Source: 'Osedax' symbiont bacterium Rs2_46_30_T18 (GTDB taxonomy: Bacteria > Pseudomonadota > Gammaproteobacteria > Pseudomonadales > Balneatricaceae). Taken from it: 34,455 nt of DNA. Positions 23,162-31,304 of this stretch are shown here, piece by piece. The stretch lies in the NCBI GenBank assembly GCA_002163025.1, contig MABF01000252.1, positions 1 through 34,455 of the forward strand, read 5' to 3'. The notes under the pieces were generated by a model that worked only from the letters and a program-made list of their open reading frames with translations, was not told where the DNA came from and searched no databases. The translations under genes and the position numbers were made by a program. The stretch's first letter is position 1, and each line of letters starts with the position of its first letter.

Positions 23162-24166
23162 ATGTCAGAGTTATTTTCAACCCGTTTAAATAAATACATC
23201 AGTCAAAGCGGTCTCTGCTCCAGACGAGACGCGGACCGCTTTATAGAACAGGGCAATGTGTTTATAAACGGTAAAAAAGCGGAAGTTGGCGACAGGGTTA
23301 TGCCCGGCAATAAAGTAGTAGTCAACGGCCAGCGCATAGAGCCGATGGATGAGGAATTACTGGTTTTTATTGCCTTGAATAAACCCGTGGGAGTAGTGAG
23401 CACCACTGAGGGCGATGAGCGCAACAATATTGTCGATTACGTCGGCCACAGCTCCAGGATTTTTCCTATAGGTCGTTTAGATAAAGACTCCCAAGGGCTG
23501 ATTTTTATGACCAATAATGGCGACTTGGTCAATAAGATTTTGCGTGCTGGCAATAACCATGAAAAAGAATACATAGTGACAGTCAATCGACCTGTCACAG
23601 ATCAGTTCATTCAGGGACTGAGCAACGGCGTTCCTATCCTTGGGGTGATGACTAAGAAATGTAAAGTCTTTAAAGAGTCACAGTACAGCTTTAGGATGAC
23701 TTTAATACAGGGTCTAAACCGACAGATTCGGCGGATGTGTGAACACTTTAACTATGAGGTCAAACAGTTAGAGCGCACCCGTATTATGAATGTCAGTTTG
23801 AAAGGGCTGGCGACGGGGGACTGGCGCGATTTAACCGAGAAAGAACTGACTACTATTTTGGCACTCACCGAGGATTCCAGTGCCGATGGCGGCAGCGGCA
23901 AAAGTTCTAAATCCAATGCCAAGTCTAAATCTTTATCCGCTGCGATTGATAAATCTAACAATGATAACGGTGCTAAAAATAGCAAAGCGCGGCCCAAAGC
24001 TAAGCCTAAGGGGGCTTTTAAGGCTAAAACAGGCGCCAATACCAATACTAAGAGTAGTAACAAGAACAGCGCTAAAAGCACCAGCAGAAAAAAGCCAGTT
24101 AAACAGCCGTTGAAGAGCAAGCGGGTTAAACCTACTTTAACTAAGAAACAGAGAAGTAGAAAATAA
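23162..24166 (+). CDS. rluF: 23S rRNA pseudouridine synthase RluF
   Basis: The protein converts uridine to pseudouridine in 23S rRNA (position 2604 in E. coli). An N-terminal S4 RNA-binding domain (about 7-65, [20 protein letters not shown] start) is followed by the RsuA/RluF catalytic domain. Its [10 protein letters not shown] motif carries the nucleophile Asp107, and [10 protein letters not shown] lies near residue 185. The last 95 or so residues (from about 240) are low-complexity Lys/Ser/Ala/Asn, strongly basic and longer than I recall for the E. coli tail. That tail could add RNA or ribosome affinity. The start ATG 23162 ([12 protein letters not shown]) has only a weak ribosome site. Confidence 0.92.
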   Translation: MSELFSTRLNKYISQSGLCSRRDADRFIEQGNVFINGKKAEVGDRVMPGNKVVVNGQRIEPMDEELLVFIALNKPVGVVSTTEGDERNNIVDYVGHSSRIFPIGRLDKDSQGLIFMTNNGDLVNKILRAGNNHEKEYIVTVNRPVTDQFIQGLSNGVPILGVMTKKCKVFKESQYSFRMTLIQGLNRQIRRMCEHFNYEVKQLERTRIMNVSLKGLATGDWRDLTEKELTTILALTEDSSADGGSGKSSKSNAKSKSLSAAIDKSNNDNGAKNSKARPKAKPKGAFKAKTGANTNTKSSNKNSAKSTSRKKPVKQPLKSKRVKPTLTKKQRSRK

Positions 24167-24168
24167 AA

Positions 24169-24190
24169 CGGTTAATTTTAAATTAATCCG
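24169..24190. repeat. AT-rich palindrome after rluF
   Basis: CGGTTAATTT and AAATTAATCCG form a near-perfect dyad directly after the rluF stop. It is AT-rich with a very short loop. It may contribute to 3' end formation, but it is not a standard terminator. Confidence 0.35.
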
Positions 24191-24295
24191 GTGTTGGGAA
24201 TCTTTCTTATTTAATTACTGACGCAACTGGGTATAATCCACTCGATTAAAGCACTAAGCTTTTAATTTAAATAATAAATATTGAGGGATTATGTA

Positions 24296-25360
24296 ATGGA
24301 TGTTGATCATACATCAAAAGCGGAAGTTCAATTTAATAAAGTGCCGGTAGAATTTAGCGGCAAAGGCACCGAGTTTTTTGGTATTTGGATAGTCAATGTA
24401 TTGTTAAGCATTGTCACCCTGGGGATCTATTCCGCATGGGCGACAGTGCGTACCAAAAGCTATTTTTATGGCAACACTAAACTAGATTCGCACGCTTTTT
24501 CCTATTTAGCAAAACCTCTGCAAATCTTAAAAGGCAGGCTCATGGCTATTGCTTTTTTTGTCGCCTACTCACTAGTGACTAGTTTCTTTCCTATTGCGGG
24601 GCTGTTTTTTTCCATTGCGTTAGTCTTCCTTTTTCCCTGGATTATCGTTCAGGGCTTACGTTTTGATAGCCGCATGACCAGCTACCGCAACGTTCGTTTC
24701 AATTTTCATGGCACTTACGGCAAAGCATTTGTCACTTTTATATTATTACCTATAGTCGGGATGTTGACTGTTTATCTGGCGATGCCCTGGGTGATGAAGA
24801 AAATGAATGAATTTGTGCTCTCTAATACCAGCTACGGTGAACAGCGTCTGAGCACTTATATAGAGACCAAACAGTATTATCTGGCCGCATTGATGGTGCT
24901 TGTAGTAACTGTCATTGGAGTGGCGGCAATAATCGCTATTGTTTTTGCCGCAGTCGGTGGTTTAGATCCGGCGGCTTTTGTCGGGTTATCTACAGCCGCT
25001 CAGATAGCGGGTGGACTGGTGTATTTTTCTTTGATTTTTCTGGTCAGTGCTATCTTCAAAGTAAAGATTCGCAACCATGTATTCAACAGTAGTGAGTTTG
25101 AGGATCTGGCGAAGTTTAGATCAAACATGTCGGTACTGCCGTACTTTATGTTGATCTCAACCAATTTTCTGGCGATTATTTGTAGTCTCGGATTGGCCTA
25201 CCCCTGGGCAGCCATTCGTACCGCGCGATATTTTGCCAACAGTACCCAGGCGAAGATTAGTAATAAAGCTGACGCTATCATTGATACAAATGGCGATCAT
25301 AAATCTTCATTTGGTGATGAGGCCGCCGATGCGTTTGATATTGGCGTATCCGCAATTTAG
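24296..25360 (+). CDS. YjgN-family (DUF898) membrane protein
   Basis: This inner-membrane protein of about 354 residues has the DUF898 pattern twice. The first is FSGKGTEFFGIWIVNVLLSI with TLGIYSAWATVRTKSYFYGN. The second is near the C-terminus, FLAIICSLGLAYPWAAIRTARYF. About six to eight hydrophobic segments are visible. The function of YjgN is not established. ATG 24296 has GAGGG 8 bp upstream, so an in-frame TTG at 24281 is unlikely. It lies 92 bp before the M48 protease gene on the same strand. The two probably form a unit, possibly in membrane protein quality control. Confidence 0.85.
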   Translation: MDVDHTSKAEVQFNKVPVEFSGKGTEFFGIWIVNVLLSIVTLGIYSAWATVRTKSYFYGNTKLDSHAFSYLAKPLQILKGRLMAIAFFVAYSLVTSFFPIAGLFFSIALVFLFPWIIVQGLRFDSRMTSYRNVRFNFHGTYGKAFVTFILLPIVGMLTVYLAMPWVMKKMNEFVLSNTSYGEQRLSTYIETKQYYLAALMVLVVTVIGVAAIIAIVFAAVGGLDPAAFVGLSTAAQIAGGLVYFSLIFLVSAIFKVKIRNHVFNSSEFEDLAKFRSNMSVLPYFMLISTNFLAIICSLGLAYPWAAIRTARYFANSTQAKISNKADAIIDTNGDHKSSFGDEAADAFDIGVSAI

Positions 25361-25452
25361 TTAAAAGTTACTGATTAATCCGGGTATCCCAGCAAGTTAG
25401 TTTGTTGTGATATGCGGGTTTATGCATTCCCCAGCCGCACTGGAAACTTATT

Positions 25453-26484
25453 ATGAAGCAACAACTATCCGGGACTTACTACTTCCCAAAAACCAGTCGG
25501 GCACAATCGGTCGAATTGCTGGTCAATGGAGAAGTGGTCAATCTTTATCAAAATCACAAATGTATCATGGCGACCAATACCTCGCAGTTGTCTGTCTCTA
25601 GTGCAATTCCCGGGGTTGCTTTAGAAGTTGAATTTTTGGACGGTGGTAAGTTTATTGCGGCTAATAGCAGTGACAGGTTGAGCTTGGCCAATGGCAAAAT
25701 AGAACGATTGGAGAAGAGCGTTAAATGGGTATTGGCATCGGTATTAATGGTGCCCTTATTGATTTGGTTTGGCATCGCGGTACTAATGCCTAAGCTGGTA
25801 ACAGAGAGTGTAAAGCACTTGCCGGATGTGGTTGCTCAAGAGATGGGTGAACAGACATTTTATGCTCTGAAAAAATCCATTTTAGATCCCAGTGAAGTCG
25901 CAAAAGCTGATCGTGAAAAAGTCATCAGTCAATGGCAGCAAGCGCTGGATCAACTGGGGCTCTCCAAAGACAAGTTTACACTGCATATCTTTAAAAGTGA
26001 TTTTTTTGGCGCCAATGCTTTTGCTCTGCCAGACGGCACGGTAGTGATTACAGACGATTTGTTGATCAGTTTGCAAGACAAACCGGATGCCATACTGGCA
26101 ATATTGCTGCATGAGATCGGTCATGTGCAGAGACAGCACAGCATGCGAATAGTGGCTCAATCTATTAGTAACAGCATCATTATTGCCGTGGTATTTGGCG
26201 ATCTGGAAACCGTTGCTGAACTTCTGGTCGGCACTGGCGCGGCCCTAGTGCAAAATGCTTTTTCCAGAGATATGGAACGCGAGGCGGATAATTACGCCTT
26301 TGAGAAACTGCATGAATTAGGTATCCCAGCCACAGCTTTTGCCGATGCAATGCAGGGATTTTTGGATCTGAATCAGGCTCATGCAGATCAGCCAGAGACC
26401 GAGAAAAAAGGATTGATGCGCTATCTGGCCACTCACCCGGATATTGAAGATCGAATTGAGCGGGCTAATCAATATGGGCAGTGA
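25453..26484 (+). CDS. Membrane-anchored M48-family zinc metallopeptidase
   Basis: This 343-residue protein has an N-terminal beta-rich region (1-85), one hydrophobic span (about 93-115, WVLASVLMVPLLIWFGIAV) and an M48 peptidase domain. The zinc motif is HEIGH (His220, Glu221, His224), with the third ligand Glu277 in DMEREADNYAF. The arrangement fits a membrane-bound protease facing the periplasm, similar in family to HtpX/BepA/LoiP. Substrates are unknown, but quality control of membrane or exported proteins is the common theme. GGAAA lies 7 bp before ATG 25453. It follows the YjgN-like gene. Confidence 0.88.
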   Translation: MKQQLSGTYYFPKTSRAQSVELLVNGEVVNLYQNHKCIMATNTSQLSVSSAIPGVALEVEFLDGGKFIAANSSDRLSLANGKIERLEKSVKWVLASVLMVPLLIWFGIAVLMPKLVTESVKHLPDVVAQEMGEQTFYALKKSILDPSEVAKADREKVISQWQQALDQLGLSKDKFTLHIFKSDFFGANAFALPDGTVVITDDLLISLQDKPDAILAILLHEIGHVQRQHSMRIVAQSISNSIIIAVVFGDLETVAELLVGTGAALVQNAFSRDMEREADNYAFEKLHELGIPATAFADAMQGFLDLNQAHADQPETEKKGLMRYLATHPDIEDRIERANQYGQ

Positions 26485-26538
26485 ATATTGCAGTAGTCGC
26501 CGATAAAAAGTACTGTAGCCAAACCTGAATCTGAACCG

Positions 26539-26573
26539 CTTGCAGGGAATCTCTGGCTGATTTTCCCTGCAAG
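26539..26573. terminator. Perfect 11-bp stem-loop between convergent genes
   Basis: CTTGCAGGGAA (26539-26549) is perfectly complementary to TTCCCTGCAAG (26563-26573) around a 13-base loop. It sits between the convergent M48 protease and diflavin reductase genes, so it probably serves both strands as a termination or RNA-end hairpin. No U-tract follows on either strand. Confidence 0.6.
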
Positions 26574-26611
26574 ACAATAGTTCGCACAACTGTTTACCTG
26601 GCTGTATTTAG

Positions 26612-28198
26612 CTAATACAAGTCGCGACGAATTACAGCCTTGTTATACAAGCTTGCCAGGTAATCCTGGGCTTGCTCTGGACTGCGCTGCCCATGGGTTT
26701 GTGCTATCTGTAGCAGTGCCTGATCAATCGACTTTTCTAAATTTTTTCTACTGCCGCAGACATACAGCAGAGCTCCAGCTTGCAATAACTGCCAGACTTG
26801 GGCGCCGTTTTCTAGCAGTGCATGTTGTACATAACGCTTCTGAGGCTGGTCTCTGGAAAAAACTGTAATAACTTTTTGCAATACTTGCTGTTCTTGCCAT
26901 GTCTGCAGCTGTGACTGGTATAGATAGTCGTGTTGCCGATAGCGCTCGCCAAAAAATAACAGGCTATTGCGGGAGGACCCCCGTTGCACTTGCTGCGATA
27001 ACTGCTGTAAAAATCCAATATAGGGGGCTACGCCGGTCCCGGCAGCCAGCATAATAATCGGAGTTTGCTGCTGGTCAGCTAAGTGAAACTCTGGGTTAGA
27101 GCGGGTGAATACTTTAACTTTCTGACCGACAGCGGCATTGCTAAGCCAGTGACTTGCGCTACCAAAATGTTTGCGGTTGGCAAACTCATAGGCCACTTCC
27201 CGGATACATAAACTGACTTGATCTGGATGCATCAATCCGCACGAGGCGATAGAGTAAACTCTTGGGCTGCGGGTTGAGAGGGCGTCGGCAAGATCGTCGA
27301 TACTGATAAACCGTTCATTAGCCACTTGCTCAGAGCTTTGATCTTTTAACACATCTAGCAAATCCCGCGGGTACAGATACTCAGCCAATTGGTCTTTGTT
27401 ACTCTGTTTTAAGTTGTTTTTCAGCGCCGTGCAGCCTGATTTCCTGGCAATAGTGCGCAGCAGAGCCTTGTTTAACAAGCGCAGTTCTTTATTGGCAAAT
27501 GCGCTAATTGCTCTGTCATCGGCAAACCAGTTAGCGAGCTGGCGCAGTAACATTTGATCGTCATCGCTAAGCACATACAACAGATCACCTGCCCGATAGT
27601 GCATCCCGCTACCGCTGATATCGATGTCTATCTGATAGACCGTGGATTCGCCTGTGTTAAGTTTATCCACCGAGCTAATGCTGGCCAGATGAGGTTGATG
27701 TTCACTGTAGGGGGTGACTTGTAACGTTAAGCTCAATCCAATTTCAGTATCGCCGGCCAGCAGGGCATCTATGGTTGTCAGCCACTGCTTAAAAAATTGC
27801 TGGTAGTTGGTGTCTGCATCGACCCGGTTGATGACTCTGATCGCGCCCGCTTGTGCCAGGGCTGCATCCAGCGCTTTGCCAAACTGACAAAACCTGGGAT
27901 AGGCCACATCTCCTAGGCCAAAAACGGCGTATTCAAAGTTGCTCAGAGTCTGGCAGTGTTGCAGTTTTTGAATAAAATCTTCGGCATTAGCCGGCGGCTC
28001 GCCATCGCCAAATGTGCTGCTGATAACGAGTAACAAATCGTTGCTGCCAATAGTTTCTGGCGCTAAATCGTTCAGTGCAACTAACTCCAAGGTGATGGTC
28101 GTTGAAAAATGTGTCTCAATAAGGGCTCTTGCCAATCGCTGTGCATTGCCAGATTGAGAGCCATAGCTAACAATCACCCGCTTGAAATTAGTTGTCAT
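26612..28198 (-). CDS. Diflavin reductase (flavodoxin + FAD/NADPH reductase)
   Basis: This 528-residue cytoplasmic protein passes electrons from NADPH through FAD to FMN. An N-terminal flavodoxin domain (about 8-150) has the FMN loop SYGSQSGNAQR and SSTFGDGEPPANA. An FAD domain (about 170-370) follows with RVYSIAS around Tyr315. A C-terminal NADPH domain has GTGVAPYIG (Gly387) and ends in RRDLY, with the terminal aromatic residue typical of the family. Overall it resembles sulfite reductase CysJ or NADPH-P450 reductase but is shorter. No CysI partner is nearby. It follows the PAS gene by 2 bp. The electron acceptor is unknown, and the linked PAS protein is the first candidate partner or regulator. 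Confidence 0.92.
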   Translation of the reverse strand: MTTNFKRVIVSYGSQSGNAQRLARALIETHFSTTITLELVALNDLAPETIGSNDLLLVISSTFGDGEPPANAEDFIQKLQHCQTLSNFEYAVFGLGDVAYPRFCQFGKALDAALAQAGAIRVINRVDADTNYQQFFKQWLTTIDALLAGDTEIGLSLTLQVTPYSEHQPHLASISSVDKLNTGESTVYQIDIDISGSGMHYRAGDLLYVLSDDDQMLLRQLANWFADDRAISAFANKELRLLNKALLRTIARKSGCTALKNNLKQSNKDQLAEYLYPRDLLDVLKDQSSEQVANERFISIDDLADALSTRSPRVYSIASCGLMHPDQVSLCIREVAYEFANRKHFGSASHWLSNAAVGQKVKVFTRSNPEFHLADQQQTPIIMLAAGTGVAPYIGFLQQLSQQVQRGSSRNSLLFFGERYRQHDYLYQSQLQTWQEQQVLQKVITVFSRDQPQKRYVQHALLENGAQVWQLLQAGALLYVCGSRKNLEKSIDQALLQIAQTHGQRSPEQAQDYLASLYNKAVIRRDLY

Positions 28199-28200
28199 TA

Positions 28201-28623
28201 TCAGGCCTCGTAGTAATCGTCGTATGCTTCTTTGGATTGTTCAACGCTGTCAAAGTCGGCCATTAAATCGTTGACTACCCTTCGGATACTAATGTACTCA
28301 GTGATTTCTCCAGCGGCGTTAAAAATAGGTTGTACAGTAGTGTCAACCACATACAGCCCACCGCCTTTGCCAACATTTGGAATGATTCCACTCCAGATCT
28401 CGCCAGCTTTAATGGTATCCCACATTTCTTTGTAGACACTTTTAGCGACGCAGTTGTGTCTGACTAAACTGTGCGGTGATCCGATTAATTCTTCGCGGCT
28501 GTAGCCGGTAAGTTGGCAAAATAGGTCGTTTACGTAAGTGATTGATCCTTCAAGGTCCGTTTTTGAAACAACTAATACCTTATCTAATGCGCTTAATACT
28601 TGATCTGAGACTGTGCTGCTCAT
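28201..28623 (-). CDS. Stand-alone Aer-like PAS domain protein
   Basis: This 140-residue protein is essentially a single PAS domain (about 15-125). The core reads GSITYVNDLFCQLTGYSREEL, then HSLVRHN, the helix VYKEMWDTIKAGEIWSG, and the beta strands DTTVQPIFNAAGEITEYISI. HxxVRH and W-x-G are features of the FAD-binding PAS of the aerotaxis receptor Aer, so a flavin cofactor is likely but not shown. There is no output domain. It may pass a redox signal to, or be reduced by, the diflavin reductase encoded 2 bp downstream. AGGA lies about 9 bp before ATG 28623. Confidence 0.85.
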   Translation of the reverse strand: MSSTVSDQVLSALDKVLVVSKTDLEGSITYVNDLFCQLTGYSREELIGSPHSLVRHNCVAKSVYKEMWDTIKAGEIWSGIIPNVGKGGGLYVVDTTVQPIFNAAGEITEYISIRRVVNDLMADFDSVEQSKEAYDDYYEA

Positions 28624-28652
28624 GTTGTATTTTCCTGTGAAAATTGAAAAAT

Positions 28653-28666
28653 TTAAACTTAATCAA
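28653..28666. promoter_or_regulatory. Candidate FNR/Anr-type site
   Basis: TTAAACTTAATCAA matches the FNR consensus TTGAT-N4-ATCAA at 8 of 10 defined positions, with one half-site perfect. It lies 30 bp upstream of the PAS gene start. FNR-type oxygen control would suit a redox operon. The AT-rich setting makes chance occurrence possible. Confidence 0.3.
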
Positions 28667-28681
28667 ATCTTTTAAAAAGAA

Positions 28682-28697
28682 CGATTATTAATAATCG
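28682..28697. promoter_or_regulatory. Perfect 16-bp palindrome
   Basis: CGATTATTAATAATCG reads the same on both strands. It lies 59 bp upstream of the PAS gene start on the minus strand, in a promoter-proximal position. It is a likely protein-binding site; the protein is unknown. Confidence 0.55.
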
Positions 28698-28709
28698 AGG
28701 GCAATGTAC

Positions 28710-28736
28710 TATTGTTGTATTTTATATGCAACAATA
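28710..28736. promoter_or_regulatory. Inverted repeat TATTGTTG-N11-CAACAATA
   Basis: The arms at 28710-28717 and 28729-28736 are perfect complements with an 11-base AT-rich spacer. It is close to the 16-bp palindrome and upstream of the PAS operon. It may be an operator or a small hairpin. Confidence 0.5.
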
Positions 28737-28985
28737 AAGTATAACTTTATCTGTCAAGAATCGCTCGCTGCTCTGATTCAAAAGCGCTCAGGAAGCGAGC
28801 CGCTAGTGCGCGTGTGTACTTCGATCCGCTCAGTGGCAAATGTGATGACATTTATCCTATGAGGGTTTTCATGGTTGAGAGCAGGGTGCATTAGCACTGC
28901 GAGCCCAAGGTGAATGTGCACTGCTAAATAAGCAAATAAATATTTTTAACTGGCGCAATTGTGGCCGGATTTATTCTGCTTTCAG

Positions 28986-29005
28986 GACTAATAATGAAAT
29001 TAGTC
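28986..29005. promoter_or_regulatory. Inverted repeat GACTAAT-N6-ATTAGTC
   Basis: Perfect 7-bp arms (28986-28992 and 28999-29005) are separated by 6 bases. The spacer length equals that of the larger inverted repeat at 29030-29055, although the arm sequences differ. It lies 64-83 bp upstream of the regulator start. Confidence 0.45.
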
Positions 29006-29029
29006 TTGTTGTTATTTTCAGAATTGTTT

Positions 29030-29055
29030 AAACTTTCAGAAATTACTGAAAGTTT
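29030..29055. promoter_or_regulatory. Perfect 10-bp-arm inverted repeat upstream of the GbsR-like gene
   Basis: AAACTTTCAG (29030-29039) and CTGAAAGTTT (29046-29055) are perfect complements with a 6-base spacer. The repeat ends 13 bp before the regulator start codon, next to its ribosome site. A further TTTTCAGAA half-site lies near 29016. The position suggests autoregulation by the encoded winged-helix protein. Confidence 0.65.
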
Positions 29056-29068
29056 GTGAGATTGAATT

Positions 29069-29626
29069 ATGCAATTATCGGAAAAAGATCAATCATTCGT
29101 TTATCACTTTGGTGAAATGGGCAGTAAGTGGGGCTTTAATCGTACTGTAGGGCAAATTTACGCGTTACTGGTTATCTCTGAGGATGCTTTGTCTGCTAAC
29201 GATTTAGCCAGCGCTCTAAGTATTTCCAGAGGCAATGTCAGCATGGGTATGAAAGAGCTGCAATCTTGGCAATTAGTGCAGGTTAGCCACATACCCGGTG
29301 ACAGAAAAGAGTACTACAGTGCCATTGGCAGTGTCTGGGACATGGCCAATAGGGTTTTTCAGGAGCGGCGCAAACGCGAAGTCGATCCGACGTTAACGGT
29401 GTTGCGTAACTTGCTGTTGGAAGAGCCAAAAAGTGACAGCGAAGAGTATGCCCAGCAGAAAATGCAGGATATACACGATTTGTTAGAGATGCTCACAGAT
29501 TGGGCTGCAGAGCTGCAGAGTCTCTCTCCACAGCAGTTGGGGACACTGATGAAACTGGGGGCGGGTGTGTCAAAAGTACTCTCGGTAAAAGAGCAGCTGT
29601 TTAATAAAAACAAAGATAACTCCTAG
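29069..29626 (+). CDS. GbsR/MarR-type transcriptional regulator
   Basis: This 185-residue protein has a winged helix-turn-helix in its first half: GFNRTVGQIYALLVISEDAL, then ANDLASALSISRGNVSMGMKEL and the wing VSHIPGDRKEYY. An extended helical C-terminal part probably serves for dimerisation. The pattern fits the GbsR subgroup of MarR-like regulators (COG1510 type). It precedes cydA by 80 bp on the same strand and overlaps no other gene. It probably controls the cyd genes, itself or the divergent PAS operon. Known family members sense choline or other small molecules; the signal here is not visible. GTGAG lies 8 bp upstream of ATG 29069. Confidence 0.85.
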   Translation: MQLSEKDQSFVYHFGEMGSKWGFNRTVGQIYALLVISEDALSANDLASALSISRGNVSMGMKELQSWQLVQVSHIPGDRKEYYSAIGSVWDMANRVFQERRKREVDPTLTVLRNLLLEEPKSDSEEYAQQKMQDIHDLLEMLTDWAAELQSLSPQQLGTLMKLGAGVSKVLSVKEQLFNKNKDNS

Positions 29627-29661
29627 CAAGATACATCCAGCCTTTTTACCTTTAATTTATT

Positions 29662-29691
29662 GCCGCCACACGGCTGTTAGCCGAGTGCGGC
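29662..29691 (+). promoter_or_regulatory. Stem-loop upstream of cydA
   Basis: Two stacked 5-bp blocks pair: GCCGC (29662-29666) with GCGGC (29687-29691), and CGGCT (29671-29675) with AGCCG (29679-29683). The loop is GTT and an internal loop separates the blocks. It lies between the regulator gene and the cydA ribosome site (TGGAG). It has no T-run and may modulate translation or stabilise the cyd mRNA. Confidence 0.5.
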
Positions 29692-29706
29692 TGGAGTATA
29701 GATTAT

Positions 29707-31293
29707 ATGATCAACGAAACACTGGTCGAACTGTCACGCTGGCAGTTTGCTGTGACCGCTATGTTCCACTTTTTGTTTGTCCCCCTGACAATCGGCATGA
29801 CTTGGATTCTGTTCATTATGGAAGCCGTATTTGTGATGACCGGACGCGAAATCTATCGCGATATGACCAAGTTCTGGGGCAAGTTATTCGGTATTAATTT
29901 CGCCATCGGGGTCGCTACCGGGCTAACGATGGAGTTTGAATTTGGCACCAACTGGTCATATTACTCGCACTATGTTGGGGATGTGTTCGGTGCACCGCTG
30001 GCGATTGAGGGATTGATGGCCTTTTTCCTCGAATCGACTTTTGTCGGTATGTTTTTTCTCGGTTGGGATAGGTTGAGTCGGCGCCAGCATTTAGCCGGTA
30101 CTTTCCTGATGGCGCTGGGGACCAACTTCTCGGCACTGTGGATCTTAATTGCCAATGGTTGGATGCAAAACCCGATAGGCAGTGAGTTTAATTACCTGAC
30201 TATGCGCATGGAGCTGGTGAGTTTTACAGAGATTATTTTCAATCCAGTGGCCCAGGTTAAGTTTATCCACACAGTCGCCGCAGGTTATGTGGCCGGGGCG
30301 ATGTTTGTATTGAGCATCAGTAGCTACTACCTACTCAAGGGCAGGGATGTAGCTTTCGCCAAGCGCTCTTTCTCGGTGGCTGCAGGTTTTGGAGTGGCGG
30401 CTATTTTCTCAGTGATCTTACTGGGTGACGAATCCGGTTACGAAGTAGGGGAGGTACAGCAAGTGAAGCTGGCGGCAATAGAAGCTGAGTATCACACTGA
30501 GCCGGCCCCGGCAGCTTTTACCTTAATCGGCCTGCCCGATGATGAGGCGATGGAAACACACTACGCGGTGAAAATTCCCTATGCATTGGGAATAATAGCC
30601 ACCCGCTCGCTGGACGAGCAAGTTATAGGCCTGCGTGATTTACAGGCGCGCCACGAGCCGCGCATTCGCAACGGCATGATCGCCTATGAGTACCTGATGA
30701 AATTGCGCAGCGGTGAAGAGACTCCTGAGAACATTGCCAGGTTCAATGAAACTAAACAGGATTTAGGTTATGGATTATTGCTTAAGCGCTATACCGAGAA
30801 TGTAATAGATGCGACAGATGAGCAAATTCAAATGGCGGTTAAAGACTCTACACCGGCTGTAGCACCTATTTTTTGGGCATTTAGGGTTATGGTCGGCTGC
30901 GGAGTAATCATGCTGGGGTTGTTTTTACTGGCTTTCTATTTTAATGCCCGTCGACAGATTGAGCAAAAGCGCTGGTTGCTCTGGGCTATTTTGTGTGCAC
31001 TCCCTCTGCCATGGGTGGCGATAGAGACCGGTTGGTTTGTCGCGGAATTTGGACGTCAACCTTGGGCTGTCAGTGAAATATTACCGACATTTTTAGCCAC
31101 ATCCAATTTAGAGGTGTCAGATGTGCTGTTTTCACTGGTCGCCTTTTGCATTGTCTACAGCATTTTGTTTGCCATTGAAATGTGGCTGATGATTAAGTTT
31201 GCGCGCATGGGGCCCAGTGCTTTGCACACTGGCCGCTATCATTTTGAACAGAACACTGCCGCTATCTCTGGTCTTAGATTCCAGAGCGCTTAA
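29707..31293 (+). CDS. cydA: Cytochrome bd ubiquinol oxidase subunit I
   Basis: This 528-residue inner-membrane subunit oxidises quinol and reduces oxygen to water with high affinity. It begins [20 protein letters not shown], placing the heme ligand His21 (E. coli His19). His188 in [12 protein letters not shown] corresponds to E. coli His186. [12 protein letters not shown] holds the conserved acidic residues. The periplasmic Q-loop is of the long type ([13 protein letters not shown] present), and length matches the E. coli-like cyd-I group. The gene heads cydABX, with cydB 11 bp downstream. The presence of cydX and cydD nearby supports a functional bd-I type oxidase. Confidence 0.97.
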   Translation: MINETLVELSRWQFAVTAMFHFLFVPLTIGMTWILFIMEAVFVMTGREIYRDMTKFWGKLFGINFAIGVATGLTMEFEFGTNWSYYSHYVGDVFGAPLAIEGLMAFFLESTFVGMFFLGWDRLSRRQHLAGTFLMALGTNFSALWILIANGWMQNPIGSEFNYLTMRMELVSFTEIIFNPVAQVKFIHTVAAGYVAGAMFVLSISSYYLLKGRDVAFAKRSFSVAAGFGVAAIFSVILLGDESGYEVGEVQQVKLAAIEAEYHTEPAPAAFTLIGLPDDEAMETHYAVKIPYALGIIATRSLDEQVIGLRDLQARHEPRIRNGMIAYEYLMKLRSGEETPENIARFNETKQDLGYGLLLKRYTENVIDATDEQIQMAVKDSTPAVAPIFWAFRVMVGCGVIMLGLFLLAFYFNARRQIEQKRWLLWAILCALPLPWVAIETGWFVAEFGRQPWAVSEILPTFLATSNLEVSDVLFSLVAFCIVYSILFAIEMWLMIKFARMGPSALHTGRYHFEQNTAAISGLRFQSA

Positions 31294-31304
31294 GGAGAAC
31301 TTAA

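Larger units (their letters stand above)
28624..29068. other. Palindrome-rich divergent control region
   Basis: This 445-bp region separates the PAS/diflavin operon from the regulator and cyd genes. Its two ends are AT-rich and contain four palindromes, listed separately. The centre (about 28745-28930) is GC-rich and has a foldable segment, GCTCGCT 28763-28769 with AGCGAGC 28794-28800. The heptamer GCACTGC also occurs twice in direct orientation near 28893 and 28919. No open reading frame is convincing, and a small RNA in the centre is possible but unproven. Confidence 0.5.

Noticed and set aside
23752-24120. 122-codon minus-strand open frame rich in Leu/Ala
   Set aside because: Its hydrophobic repeats are the antisense reading of the Lys/Ser-rich RluF tail, so it is a composition artefact.
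26612-28198. Sulfite reductase flavoprotein CysJ
   Set aside because: Domain order fits, but the protein is shorter and there is no cysI or cysH gene nearby. A general diflavin reductase call is safer.
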